DNA from: Phytoseiulus persimilis
Taxonomy: Eukaryota; Arthropoda; Arachnida; Mesostigmata; Phytoseiidae
Assembly (NCBI GenBank): GCA_037576195.1
Contig: CM075101.1
Span: 43,400,001 to 43,464,000 of the forward strand
Length of the DNA: 64,000 bases
Direction: 5' to 3'
The notes below the pieces were generated by a model, which was not told where the DNA came from, ran no database searches, and was given only the letters and a program-made list of their open reading frames with translations. The first letter of the stretch is position 1. Each line of letters starts with the position of its first letter. Shown piece by piece: positions 24,677-37,217 of this stretch. The position numbers and the translations under genes were made by a program.

Positions 24677-27326
24677 CGAAGCTGTTCCACTGTTGGAAGA
24701 ACTCCAGTGAGGTATCCGGTCGCTGGCGAAGACAATTGTGTTCAGAATGGCCTTCGATCATCTAACTAATATTCATTGGCGGAATCGTTGGCAGACAGGG
24801 CAGCGTTCATCTCACAATTTTGAGAAGCTCATCAACGTTGAGATGGAGCACTTCAACTTGAAGGACCCATAACATCGGATGCAACTTCTGCGCCGAGAGG
24901 ATAAGATTCAACTATGTATCCTCGTTGCCTTCTCTGAATTCGCGGGAGACGTCTCCATTCGCGACACAGGTGACTTGAACTTCGATTGTCGGTCGTCCAT
25001 ATCCCGAGACTTTTCGTGGCTTTCCTCAGGAGAGAAGGAAGCCATGAAAATCATAACTGCAAGGAGCCTCAAAGGCAGGCAGCCGCGTCAACAGTTCATC
25101 TTGAACCCACGACTCGCGCACTGAGCTTGAGTACGGTTGAGTACGGGTGCGCGGAAACGCCAATGTGGCGCGAACCGGGCAAATCTATTGCCTTTCTCGT
25201 CGGTGACTCTCTAAAATATCATTCTCATGATGGGAGCCGGAACGAAGTAATAATGAGCTCTGATCGGATGGACCAATCTAAGCATATGGAGTCAATAAGA
25301 GAATCCCAAGAGTCCACGTCCAGAGTATCGTGAACTTCTCTTAGAACTGAGAGTCGAGGGCTTGTTGGGAGGGCGGGAGGACTTTCCAACATACGTGTCA
25401 TATAAGTTGCTCCCCCGTGTTGAAGATGTCTCGCGGAAGAGATTTGCGGTTGGGAGTCACGAGTTTGAGACACCGGAAGCCAAAAAGCTAATGTGGCTGC
25501 GCTTCATCGCTAATTCAGACGACCGTCGATGCCAACCCGCCAGAATGGCGAGTTTTCGGGGCGACGCGAGAGCTGAGAGGGTTCAATGCAGTAGCTCCCG
25601 GGCTCCGAGGCCGCCGAGCGAGGAACTCCAGCGAGGAAAATACTGACGCCGCCGCGAGCTTGAACTGTTTTATGGCGGCCGTTTCTGAGACCTCTACGCT
25701 TAAAAGCGGACCGGCTTCATGGGTGGGAAGCATTCCCTCTTTTTCCTCCTTCTCATGCGCGTTTGAGGTGGTGTGGCGTAAAGGGCCCTCACGCCGTTCA
25801 ATATTATTGTTCTGGGCCAGCGAGCTTCGGAACTGGCCGGCTGAAGGGTATTCAACGGAGAACTTAAGATCCAAATTGTTGCCGGGGAAAACTCTCAAGC
25901 GGCATGGTTGTGCCACCTGCCGAGCCCCGATCCAGATAGAAATGACGGCTCTTTTCTCGAGCTTTCTCCCGCACCGCATATATGAAAGGATGAGCTGCTG
26001 TTATCCTCGAGGTAGAGATCAGGCGGATTTGACTTAAGCAGACTTCCCACTCGTTCCCTCAGAAGTCTGTGAGAGTGATGGCTCCACACGAAAACGTTCT
26101 GTTCGATTTGTGAGACGATTCCAGGGTTTTGGAGGCGTCAAAAAGGCCAACGCAATGACAGCTCCCCCTCTCCCCTTATGAAGGGCAGATCCTTCAGCCC
26201 CCCACCTCCAGTGCGATGTGACTGTTTCCCCCACTGCACTGTCCGGGGCGGCTCATCGAAGGGGGATAGTGATCCCATGGCGTCTCCAACGACGGAGGAC
26301 GCCGTAGCGTTCCACACGCTTCTGCGTTATCTCAATATTTCCTTCCTGGACGAGACCAGCGAAAAGGTTCCCAGGAATGGATCAGCAACGCTCCCGAGGC
26401 GATGTCATCAGTGTGAATGAGGACCGCGAAAGCCATCCTCAAAGTTAGATATTAAGCAGTGTGCCGGAACCGATCCCACTGCATCAGCTCGCGCGATTTG
26501 CAACAAATCTGACCGCCCCACTCATTTGGTGCATAAACCGGTTTCGGACATCCAATAACATGCGCACTCTTAAGGAAGATTAGTAGGGGAAGCTCAGGTA
26601 GCAACAGACCATTGGACAAAGTGTAAGAAGGAGAACTCGAGTATTGTGTCCAGTATCATGCATGGGAACATCCTCGGATTACTTCTGAGCAATACCCACA
26701 CCGTGGAGCACATGGACAGCTTCGCTCCCTATGCTATCAAACCGCTGTTAATGGGTAAGGCAACTCATGAGGCCGTATTCGTCGATTCGGAACTCGACGG
26801 CATCATCTATGCGCAGATTTTTAGGATTCCCAGAAATCCAAACTCGTTACTTACTGCTCGTCGACGTCCTAATGAACTGCTGGCGCGCATGACACTCGGA
26901 TAACTCTGAAGTCTTTTCGCATCACGTCCGTCGGCGAACTTGCAGTGGGTCGGAGGAGGCAATGGGCTAACGGACAGTTTTTCAATATTCAAGATATATT
27001 TTTGCGAGGGCTGAGCGTGGCGAGTGAGTCAAGGTCGGGGTACTGCCGTCGGCGAAGACGCGACGCCTGACCGTCCTCAAGCCAAATGACTGCGATCGGC
27101 TTCAATCACCTTCATTCACCCGCGATTCCAAACAGTCACCCGCAGCCAGTATCCTCCACACTCTGTGATTATGGATCCCTTGGGAGCTTCGTGCGGTTAC
27201 GTTAAAGTGAACTTCTGATCAACTTGGGAGAAAAGATCGATCGGCCGAGACTCCCGAAGATGTGACCAAGAAGGAGAGTTGCGTGGCTCTGCATCGTTAG
27301 CCGTGCATCAGGGAGTGCCGCTTTAT
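24677..27326. other. No supported gene
   Basis: Mixed short frames only. The most protein-like are a 154-codon minus-strand frame at 25515-25979 (with FPGNNLDLKFSVEYPSA) and a plus-strand frame at 25362-25646 (with YVSYKLLPRVEDVSRKRF). Neither has a confirmed splice partner or recognised motif. Confidence 0.35.
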
Positions 27327-28860
27327 TTACAATGAGACTTCACCATAGCCTTCGCCGACCCGAAACTTCCCGTAGGGATTTTCGGCAGTGGATTCGAACG
27401 GCCGAAGGGATTCTAGAATATCGCAATAATGTATTCGTTCCAGCAAAAAGTTCAAGAATATTTCCTGGCGAATGATAATTCCTGAAACATTATTCCGAAC
27501 GGGAATCCACACAAACGGGACCGCCGTTAGATTAGTGACCTCTTGATTGGACGCGGGGAAGGATAACGTCTTCAGATTCGTTAAATTCAATGATGACACA
27601 GTTCTTGACCATTTTCGATTGTTGGAAAATCCATCGTTCCGACACACTTGACCTGTTCGTTTCTTTCTGGAAAGCCTCCCGAGCCTCAAATCGGGTCAAA
27701 GTCCATTGGCAGTAGAACCTGGCATTATCTGTTCGATCTCATTGACAATAATTCGTGATGAAACTCGTTACCCTCCATCCCAGCTAGGTTTCTTCGACGC
27801 TCTTATCTGAAATCACCACGGAAGTGCGAACAGAGATCTCACTTCAAGGTCGGTACATGCTTTTCATACTTTACACCCCGGGGGAGTGATCAGTTTTGGA
27901 GACACCTAAAAAAAGCGGCTCCGAAGGAAACCACCAGTCCACGTATGAGATTTCTCCAAGTACGCTACCTCTTAGAGTTTCCATCCAGAGAGAGTCAAAG
28001 CCTCTCGGCGAATCCATCCCAGTGGAATCAAACTGGCGAGACTTCGGAGCCTGGAGAACCTGGGTTAGGACCGGAATACGAATACAGGTGCGATCGCCGC
28101 CTCGAAACGACCGCCGATGGCCCCGAAAGGCATCTATTTAGATGCTATCACGAGGTCTTGAACACGGATCAGCGAATCAACGGGGATCCTCGGAGCCTTC
28201 TGAGGCGGCCTGCTCACTCTTGTCAGAGCTCACTCATGTTCAGCTCCTGAGCAGAATCAGCAGAATCAATCGCATCAATTCTGTCACGGACAGGATTCAG
28301 CTAATTCAAAGAATCGGATTGTTCGATCGCTCCTGTCGTGTTTTCTGCGTGCATCGAAACGAAGTGCTTCCGTCGGAAATGATATCACATCCGCCGTCCC
28401 GACGAGTCCGAAACCCCTATCAGAATCACGATCCCCCAGCGGTATCCATAATCTGAATGGGGTCATTGGACCGAGAAAGCTCAAGAGCAACAGCTGAATT
28501 CCCCAAATGTTCAACTAAATAATTCAAATTAATTTGCTTTGAAACTTGAGGCAAGTACTATTCGACCCTCTTATTCGCCCAACGGCTTTGATACGCTCTG
28601 TGAACTTTGCTCGCGACACGTTTACTGTTTCAAATAGGCTGCGCAAGGTTGTTTCGTGCGTTCTCGACTGATGATCCTCCCCTGGCAGGAACGACCAAAC
28701 TTCGCACGCGCCGGTTCTGTGGACGTTTCAGCCATCGGGACTGTCAGACACGCTAATCGATGCAGACTCTTAACTTGCAGCCGCGTTCAGTCGTTCTCCA
28801 GTAGTTACAATAAGGGATATGCAGCGCTGTGTAGCATGCACCCTCCCTTCGGAAGACCCC
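27327..28860 (-). pseudogene. Leucine-rich-like remnants (minus strand)
   Basis: The minus-strand frame at 27689-27327 contains FSNNRKWSRT followed by SSLNLTNLKTLSF, a leucine-rich pattern, and then PFVWIPVRNNVSG. SNNRKWS recurs at the 56.3-kb locus. Upstream on the same strand, near 28720-28680, a broken piece contains RAKFGRSCQGR, resembling the CQGR segment at 21.65 kb. A hydrophobic 76-codon frame at 28514-28284 begins MNIWGIQLLLLSFLG, like a signal peptide. The pieces are not joined by convincing splice sites. No family is identified beyond the leucine-rich pattern. Confidence 0.3.
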
Positions 28861-30378
28861 TCTAGTGTTAAGCTTTCTTCAGTGAGAATCCTTCACTTCA
28901 GGATTTCGTTGCCCTTGGATAGGATCCTCACGTGAACCCTAAAACGAATCGGTGATGATTATTTCCTACTTCTCCAATAGAAGGGCGCAAGGAACCTTGG
29001 CTTTGACTAGAGGAAGCCGACGCTGAACTTCGGGTTACATGATGAAGAGCTCTAAGATGAGAGTCAAACACCGCGCCATCCCGGGACGACTAGATTTCAG
29101 ACGTCTCTCGAGTCTATCTGCCGATCTCAAAATAGCTGAAAATCTTCTCTCACAAGACAGCTTCCAGTGAATTCACGGAGAGCTGATTGTAGCCTTTTGA
29201 GCGGAAGGTTTTTGAATCACTACGAGTAGTAGAATGCGGCACCGATTTGTTATCTCTCGCGACAGCAAGCAGCGACAGGTCCTCGTTTGGTGGAGGTGTC
29301 CTCTTCTACAAAATATTCGTTCCGCGTAATCGTACAATTTCCACAGACGCTTCTTATCCCGTTGCTTTTGCATTGCCCCCAGCTCGATCGACGGCCGAGC
29401 AGCTCGGCATAGTAGACTCCGGAATCGATTGGCGAAGTCCGTCGCGTGTAATTGCTATGAACGCCTTCGAGGACCCTTCTCAGGTTCTGTGGAGACGAAC
29501 AACAACGCTGACGCGCAGACATACCTCCCGGTTGTTCGATCCGGTTTCTGCTGTGGAGCTTCGGTATCTTCTCGCGTCATCTCGTGTGAAAGTATGAGCC
29601 ATGTGTGAAGCTTCTTCACAAGTGCGTCAAGTATTCATCCTCGCAGAGGTACGATCTCTGATCGAAGAGTGACGTCCAGCGAAGATGGATTCCTGCATCA
29701 TTTCTAGATGTGCAGTAGCCGGCTGAATCGATGCTCCACGCGATGGGCGATGTGTCATGCTCGCCGTGATGCACGAAAAGAGCCTCTTCGAGGCTTGTCT
29801 TGCAGAGCGATGTGGAGCCGCCAACATCATCGACAAGCGAAGGTATCGATATTGGCGAATGATTTGCCAATACAAAGGCGATGGTTGTCGTCCGATGAGA
29901 AGAGTTCAGGCTTGTGAACATATTCCGAGAGCTGAGATGATGCCGAATAATTACAGTATAATTTATATTATGATATATAATTACAGGCGTGAGCCAGTAT
30001 TGTTCAGCATCGATTTATTTCACGTATTCATTGTGCGAAGCCGGAAGCTGGCTTCCGCTTGCTAGAACTCCGAACGACTCTCTAGAACGACGAAATAGGA
30101 GACGGAAAAGCATGCAAGAACAAAACGGCAGCCTCTATTCGGAGGGCACAATCTAATAGAAGTACATTTCGGAAAGATTGATCGGTCGATGGGCTGACCC
30201 TAAATAATCGGGTTCCCACTCTTCTCTTACTGCTCCATTTCTGATGCTACAAACACACCAAGAGGTGAAGCGAAACCTGGATTATATCATTAATGTTCGT
30301 CGACATTCGTTGATGCAATCGTGGTTTTGAGACACAGAATGTCCGATATAAAATAGGATTTTTGAGACGCTGTCCGAA
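28861..30378. other. No supported gene
   Basis: Open frames at 29247-29597 (plus) and 29250-29522 (minus) overlap antisense and look like chance. A short AT-rich, partly palindromic tract lies at about 29948-29985. Nothing else stands out. Confidence 0.4.
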
Positions 30379-30749
30379 TCAGGAGTCCGTCGGATCGTTC
30401 CAAAAATATTTTCGGGTATAGGTCTCGAAGGTGTTCAGGATATTTGAAGATGATTTTGTCTCGTGAACGAAATTATTCCGCAGGAGCTTCGAGCAAGAAC
30501 GTTCAGATGGCTTCGAGAAAGTCTCATCAATGTGAGGGCATGTCGAGACTGAGTCAGCAAGATCCCAAAGAATCACCCTAATGTTGTATCAAGTCACCCC
30601 GCGAGTTCGATCGTGACTTGAATGAGATTCCGCAATCGGTGCCTTTCCGTGCATCCTTAGTGAAGCCGGCTTGTACCCTCTCAGAGAATAATCGAAGCTG
30701 ATTTTCTCAAAAAGGGAGACTCTACCGAGCTGGATGTCATTGAGCTCGG

Positions 30750-30895
30750 GCTCCAGGTTGATAAAATCGGGGCTGTTACAGTCTGCAATTGATCTACTCC
30801 AGAGTTGAATAATGGAGGTTGATACAATCGAAAGTTGATATGATGGAGCTTGATATATTCGAGGCTGATGAAATTGAGGTTTTACTGTATTGAGG
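30750..30895. repeat. Degenerate 15-16-base tandem repeat
   Basis: About nine imperfect units of the form GGTTGATACAATCGA, for example GAGTTGAATAATGGA, GGTTGATACAATCGA, AAGTTGATATGATGGA, GCTTGATATATTCGA and GGCTGATGAAATTGA. The 15-base period keeps a frame open, but the translation is not recognisable. Confidence 0.65.
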
Positions 30896-31011
30896 AAAAA
30901 TGAGCCCTGGATCTCTGTAGAAGCATGCTAGCTCGAGTATTTATTTCACCTTGACCGAACTGGATTTTTTCCGGTTGTCAGGACCGGAGCTCAAAAATGA
31001 TATTCAGCGAC

Positions 31012-31147
31012 CTTTTCCGCAGAGGCATGAGAACGAACCCACAATCCCCGAGATTACGAAGTACCCGAAAAGTATCGCGCTTGCGTAAGTTCCGTAGGAC
31101 GAATTCTGTGCAGCCTCAAATAGGCTTTCGGCGTCCTTCGGGCATCT
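31012..31147 (-). pseudogene. Orphan exon resembling an MFS transporter (SLC18B1-like)
   Basis: A 136-base minus-strand segment is bounded by a good acceptor (CATTCCAG before 31147) and a possible GTCGCT donor. It encodes CPKDAES, then NSSYGTYASAILFGYF and VISGIVGSFSCLCGKG. The order of Pro-x-(Glu/Asp)-Ala-Glu, a short hydrophilic segment, Tyr-Gly, a hydrophobic helix and a closing Gly-Lys-Gly resembles the first loop and second helix of SLC18B1-type major facilitators. No matching exons were found on either side, so it is an orphan or a remnant. It is not related in sequence to the SLC17 cluster. Confidence 0.3.
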
Positions 31148-31950
31148 CTGGAATGGAAAGAATTCATTTCCAATGCATTTATCTTGGCCGCTCCAGAGAA
31201 AAGTTCACTCGGGTCGAGCGTCTATCAGCCTCGAGAATAGTCCAAAATCATTCGCATGGCAACATCGACGCGGACTCAAGTGGAGTATTCCCTGTTAGTG
31301 ACACTGTCGTTCCCCGGAGGGAGAGCGATAGGGGGACCAGTGGACTAGTCCAACCTCGCCACCGTAACCAAAGGTGCCTGCGGGATCGAGAAGCATCCTG
31401 CCAGGGGCTTGAGTTCAACAGCAGAGAATCTAGACTCTCTCGGCGCGATGGGATCTCGAGCTGTGAGATGGTGCTCAGTGTATACTCGATTCCTGCCCCA
31501 GCCCCGCTGTAAATACACTGGCGTCGTTTTCTAGGAGTCATGGCACACTGCTTTGATTCCCGGAATTCAATTCACTGCGTCCTACAGAACCAAGAATCGT
31601 ATCCTTATGACTACTTCGGATCGAGTCTCGAGGCTCGAGCGAGTTGAGCTTCGTTCAACATCCCTATATTCCTTGCCATATTCAGTGTTGCAGACTCACA
31701 TCTCTGTTGGGTGCGGCAGTTGCTGACGACACCAAAGTGGAAGCCAGAATCAGTAAGAACAATACCGGCTTGTGATTTGAGAGAGCCATTGCACAGGAAG
31801 GATGATATCTCCCACTTCAGAGCGATTCTCGAGACTGAGCGACCGGAGACAGCTTCGTTGTAGTTCGGCACGGATATGAACATTCATTGGTGCAACGCCT
31901 CTCCAATGTCCGAGTATTCGGTCAGGAAAACGGGAATCGTTCTCCGTCAC

Positions 31951-33109
31951 AGTCTTTGCAGGGGTTCTGAAATGTGCAGCAAACCGAGAAACGGTTCCTC
32001 CGGGAAACTTGAGCTTGTGATTAGATATACAGGAGTTCGGCTATTTACTCTTATGGGATAATCGGATATACGAACGAGAACGATGAGAAGAGAGTTTGCA
32101 TCGTAAGTTCCAAGATTCTTCGCCTGAAAGTTGTGCGCTCGTTTTCCACGAAGAGATTTTGTTAGAGAGTCTCGGGTGGCGAAAATTTCATGTCTTTCGG
32201 GGGGAGAGTCTCAGTTGGAAGTCGTGTCGGAGCGAAAATCTTGAAAGCAGAGCTATTTTGGCCCAAGAACGACCAGTCCTGTCACCACAGGGCGAAACGT
32301 CTTGGTAATCGGAATGATATCGACCAAAATGAACCCGGGCCTGTTCAATGGTTCACCAGTTCTATAAATATTGAATGGATTTGGAGAAGTGTGAGCACTC
32401 CCCAAATACATGCTGCTCCCGCTCCGGAAGGGCCAGCGGGTTGATCAGCGTCGTGCTGGAAAACAGCTCCCCGGCTCCAGATTGACACCGATGGCGACGA
32501 TCCACAACGGTTTCTCACGGTTTTAGAGCATCCTGAAGACACTAGACGGAGAGCACGTCAAGTACACGAACGTGACATCCGCATTTCTGAATACCGTACC
32601 GCTGCGGAGGTCTCGTCCGAAATTTGATTACAGTTCGGAGTCGAGTTCACGAAGCTAGATGCAGGGGTCTCAATCAGCCGCTGGAATCTACAAGCATTTT
32701 TTTGTTCGGCGAAATGAATCGTTTGTGGATTCCACAACCGACGCCATGATCATCCATTCGGATCGTGATGTTTCGGGACGAGACCAACTCCTCGCTCTGT
32801 AGCCGTCCGCCGTGCATGTGATCCGCACTCCACGCTTCAAGACCTTGATGCTCTGCACTCTGTATAAGGCTGTTTAGTTGGAAGCTAGTGCGCATGACCG
32901 GGAGCGAGCATCGTTTTCCAGGCTGAAAGATAATTCTCTCGAGTTTCGAAAGGAAACTTCGTCTGCCGAATGAACCTATCAGTTTCTGCATCGCACCGCG
33001 ACAGCTGAAGTATCGCTTCGCGGATTTTCCAGACCGACATACTCCAATGGATAAATAGAAATGGAAGCGCTACAATGATGGCTGAACCTGTTTTTTGATG
33101 CCGAATCGC
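31951..33109. other. No supported gene
   Basis: Short frames on both strands lack splice context. Minus-strand frames at 32674-33250 lead into the dispersed repeat and are probably part of a longer, more diverged copy of it. Confidence 0.4.
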
Positions 33110-33520
33110 GACCTGGCACACGGAGCCAGTAGCGTACCGACCTTCCACGATGCCCGGGGCGGACCTCCGGTTTGATGCCCCGTGCGGGCTCGCGCGGAAC
33201 TTCCATCTCAGATGATGTAACAGCATGAGACCAATGTAGTCCATATTCATGTGTATGGATGTGATGAAGCCACAATACGCAAGGGAGACCTCGGAATCTG
33301 ATTATTCTTGTACTCATGAGACGACTACAATATAGAGAGATCGTGAAAAAACCGTCGGTTGATGCGATCATATCTGCAGGAGATTCACGATAACTTCTCT
33401 GGGAATCGCGCCGGAAATCGAAGGAGGAATTTGAATGCGGAGGCTCCCACGCTCCAATCTATGAAACCATGAGAGCTCGTTATGGCATCCGTTGCTTCGA
33501 ACTTCCGAAGTTCCCCTATG
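33110..33520. repeat. Dispersed repeat, copy B
   Basis: Same-orientation counterpart of 3470-3910, showing the same order of blocks: a GCGGACCTCCGGTTTGATGC region, the ATTCATGTGTATGGATGTGA region, AGAGATCGTGAAAAAA and GGCTCCCACGCTC. It lacks the AT-rich insert of copy A. On the minus strand the flank encodes IIVALPFLFIHWSMSVWKI, which aligns with the hydrophobic stretch beside copy A. The family is not recognised. Confidence 0.75.
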
Positions 33521-33982
33521 CACGGTAATCCGCCAGGTAGAGCGCCGCGGGCCCGGATATACGGCAAAGAGTTATCTCGAAATAACGGTGGAGATAAATA
33601 TTCGTGCGGAGGTGATTGAACGCCTTTTGTATTTTGCGGTATGCTCCAGTGCGGTGGCACACCATTATCATACTCGGGGGAGGCAAGACCACTTCCGATC
33701 GAACTCTTCGGAGAGGTAGCAAAAAATGTGTGGAAGACGCAGAACAGACTGTGCAAGGCAGGGATTACCCAGGAACCATGTCTTGGAATTTACCTGAGAG
33801 GTGAAAACGCGAGAGGTTGGAAGGAATAAATAATTTGCACGATAACACCCCCAAACTCCTCGCACGAGCGAGGGCGAGCATGCTACCAATCTGATAATAT
33901 CGCAGCATGAAGCACCGTTGCATGAAGTGTTAGGTGAGGGAGAAAGGGAGTCATATAGCTCCGTGATATTATTTCGAAAGTT

Positions 33983-34201
33983 GTGGAGATCAATGCCTGC
34001 CACATCATCTATCTCTCATTATTCAATCATAGAAAGATCTTCCTTCACCGTTTGACTTCTCACCCACCCTCCTCAGTCAGTGAGCGCCTCGCTAAGCCTT
34101 ACACTGTAGCGCCCGACTCACGGATGTTCGAGATTCGGAAACGTCCGACACAGGTGAACGATATCGTTGACGCCTGGAACGGGTTGCCCCGCGACTTCTG
34201 A
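33983..34201 (+). mobile_element. Possible LINE reverse-transcriptase tail
   Basis: A 72-codon frame ends in VNDIVDAWNGLPRDF and a stop. The pattern of hydrophobic-Val-x-x-Trp-Asn-x-Leu-Pro close to the end is typical of the C-terminal tail of arthropod non-LTR retrotransposon polymerases. No catalytic domain or 3' tail was found upstream or downstream, so this would be a short fossil. The evidence is one motif only. Confidence 0.3.
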
Positions 34202-34447
34202 GCTCGAAGAGATGCTGACATTCACATCGTCTACAGGCCTCTGGGTTTTCCGATGGTGGAATGAAATCCGATGAAACGCCAAGTTTCATGAGCCGTTAGA
34301 TCTCACCCATGGGCCGATCATGATTCTCCTCCGCCGATTGCGAGAGAAATGGAACCTCGGTGACACCGGGCGCTTACGAGAACCGAAACCACAGCTTGAT
34401 TCTGATCTTGTTCAGGTGTAGAGCATTATTGATTGTTTTACAACCCG

Positions 34448-34990
34448 TCAACACACCGAGGGAAGCGGACATAAGAGAGCGGATTTCTCTACCGCTAACA
34501 AAAAGGCGATTGGCCACAAGGATGCGACCTCATTGAATTCGCTGCTCATGCAAGAGTCGTCATCGGAGCGGGGTCGATCGGCCAGATGCAGCCAGCTCTC
34601 ATCCGAAACTAAGCGCTTTTTAAGTTTTTTTTTTACTTCATTTTGCACATTTTCTGGAATTCTCGGTAGTGACGAGGCCTCTCGGATTGTCTCCAGCTTG
34701 TACTCGACAATCTGGAGGAAGTCACCATGGATGACACCTAGTCAGACCAGATGTTCGCTATGCTTCTTCGCTCGGCTCCATTTCGAAAGCCTTGACAAAG
34801 CTAAAACAGCTTCCTCCGTTTTCGAGTGTTCGGCGACATGAGGATTCGGACTAGAGACTTTCGCGGCTCCTGCGATTTCAGCCACGGGCAGCTCGATCGG
34901 TATCGCCCCCGAGACTGAATCCAATGCGGCACAGCACACGTTTCCTCTCGCTGAAAGACCTGAGCTCGAACAGTTTCATCTCTCTGAACG
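34448..34990 (-). pseudogene. Unknown protein-like frame with one internal stop
   Basis: A single minus-strand frame runs about 180 codons with one TGA at 34742-34744. Before the stop it reads SGAIPIELPVAEIAGAAKV and LALSRLSKWSRAKKHSEHL. After it come VIHGDFLQIVEYKLETIREA and a lysine-rich stretch ending in a run of A bases, then RLVSDESWLHLADRP. Composition is clearly protein-like on both sides of the stop. The upstream end could begin at an acceptor (TCTTTCAG, near 34957). No family is recognised. It may be a pseudogene, or the stop may lie in an undetected intron. Confidence 0.4.
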
Positions 34991-37217
34991 GACGAACAAG
35001 TTTTCACCTGAAATTTCGCGTTTTCAGGACGACTTGGATCTCATATCGCTGAACATACATCGCAACCGATGCTACGAAGTGCAGTGAATGTCCATCGTCG
35101 ATCACTTCGGGTGTTTGCGATTCAGATACGCGATATGTAGGTGCTTGGTGTGGCTTGGAAGAGATTTCGACCCCCAGAGAATTGTCACAAGAGTCTCGTC
35201 AGGCGCCTCGTTGGACCTTTTTGGTTGACGTTGACCGGAGCCGGACCCGAACGGTTCAGGTCGGGATCGGAGCGAGTCAGAAACCGTTGCAGCGGGGCCC
35301 CAGTGCAATGAATAGGATCCGGCTCGAGAGTGGACACTCAGCGACCGAAAACACTCTCCGATCCTAACAACGCGATGAGATGCAGCAAAAGGAGAGATAG
35401 GATTCTGAAACAGACCATGACAGGATAGAAGCTGTGGAGACTCTCTGACTCCTGGCAGCAGCTCTTGGTGCGCCGTCGGAACTTGTCCGACGAGTATATT
35501 GAATTGTGTTGAGCACGGTCCTGGTTTTTCAGAGCTTAAGATACAATGTGATTTGGCCGCCAAGGGATTCTGCCGCCTTTCCGGTGACGTTACGAGCAGT
35601 AGAAAGATCAGCAGGTTATCTTCTCCGAAAACTGTGGTTCATTCGTTTTTTTTTGTCGGTTGGACTGCCGCCCGGTTGACTCGCTCTCGGGTCGGCTGCG
35701 TGGTGGCCGCTCGGTTGGCGGGCCGGTTCCTTCAAGTGGCCGGCAAACGGGCTCGCGTACTGTGATATTATCAAATACCTTTTCGAAGTCTCTCAATGAT
35801 GTTCTCAGAAGGCCACTGGGGAGCTGGCGAAACGTAATAATTATGCACACAACGCACACAAAACAATAAACGGCTCGTCCGGCAGGCTCTCAAGTCGAAG
35901 ACGACGGCGACAACAACAGCAGCCTCGAGTGCAACATATTATTATCAACGGGACGGTACCGCGCTCAGAGTTGGCGATGATGCTGTCGATGCCGAGATAG
36001 CCCACATTATGTGAGAAAAGTCATCGAAAGGTGCAGCGGGACAGACCACAGCTCCGTGCGTCTCGCACTGTGGTGTGGGGTACTGATTCGCGCGAGCGAG
36101 CTGCCGGCATTGCACCCTGAGCTCGAGGTAATACCCTCAACGAAGTCTTCCGGGACCCAGGGTCAGGATATGCGTACAGTCACAAAATCGGCTCCGAGAT
36201 ACACGTTCGGCATTTCAGCTATCAGGGATGGAAGAGAATCATCATAGAATCTTCGATTCGTCGCGAAGTTCGCGCCGATCCCGAGATGCAGGGACGCGAG
36301 CGTGATCGTCGGTGCGAATAAAGGCGACTCGCCGAACCGCCTTCGAAGCTGAGGTCAATCTAGTTAGACCATCGGCTCCGTTTATGTCCCGGTTATTCCT
36401 CGTGTCAGGTTCATGGATGTTGTACATCCGCATACATCCAGTCGGAGTTCGGGGGCTCCTTGAAAAGACCGCTAATTCAAACAGTAGGGAAGCGGAGCCG
36501 ACTTACGGACCTATTCGCGTCGTCATTGATTACACGCTGCCGATTAACAAAGGATCGGCGGGTAAATACACACATTCAGAGAGGTCGATAATCGAGAATC
36601 CGGCTCGAGTAACAGATTAACGACTCGGTTCCCAGCACGGTTTCCACAGCGAACGAATACCGGGGACCTTACGAATTACTGCGTAGTTGACACAATATTT
36701 CTGAGCGTGCCGATCTTGCGTGTTTCTGTGAATGGCGTTACCGATCGAACATACGACGGTGAATGTCTCGACAGAACGGTCAGACGAATGAGCTCCTGGA
36801 CGGGTCCGCTCATCCGGCTACACCCATAAATTTCGTGCAATTAGACAGAGATATTTGGCTGCTTTGAGCAGCCGACTTCCTCACTGGGAATCTGAGCAAG
36901 GGTCAAATGCCTCGATACCTTTCCGCGAAGAGGAAGGAGAACCCCTCCACTGGAGTATACGGCTGAAGCTCGACGGTGTGCGGTGAGTTCCACAGGAACG
37001 TTTTCCAGTACGTTTCCACTTTTTACTGAACTTTTCCGTCAGCCAGGATGTTTCCTCCAAGCTCGACTTACAATCGGAATCTCACAGAGCCCTTCACCCA
37101 TCCCGCCTGACAGACCACCCATGGGAGCCTTTATTGAGTTCGGACTCTTCAACGAGACGCGACTTCATCAAACTGATCCGCGCCCTCCGATAGCTGCTTA
37201 TCGCTACCTCATCAGCT
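34991..37217. other. No supported gene
   Basis: This stretch contains GC-rich pieces with GGTTGGC/CCGGTT words (35650-35760) like those near 38780, as seen in promoter or leader DNA. No exon with paired splice sites was found. Confidence 0.4.

Larger units (their letters stand above)
30379..31950 (-). pseudogene. Decayed leucine-rich-like gene, locus B
   Basis: In the minus direction, a frame at 31883-31611 contains SATLNMARNIGMLNEAQL. About 1.1 kb further on, a frame at 30576-30379 contains SVSTCPHIDETFSKPSE. These match the ARNFGMIN and IDTTFPRP segments of locus C in order and in rough spacing, so the loci look like duplicates. Stops and frame changes separate the parts. A 15-base tandem repeat and a possible transporter-derived exon lie between them. 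The LRR nature is inferred from hydrophobic spacing and is uncertain. Confidence 0.3.

Noticed and set aside
30997-31512. 171-codon plus-strand open frame
   Set aside because: Arg/Ser-rich chance-like composition, no splice context, and a better protein-like signal on the opposite strand at 31012-31147.
32885-33520. Gustatory-receptor origin for the dispersed repeat
   Set aside because: A hydrophobic helix is present but no receptor signature motif can be seen in either copy.
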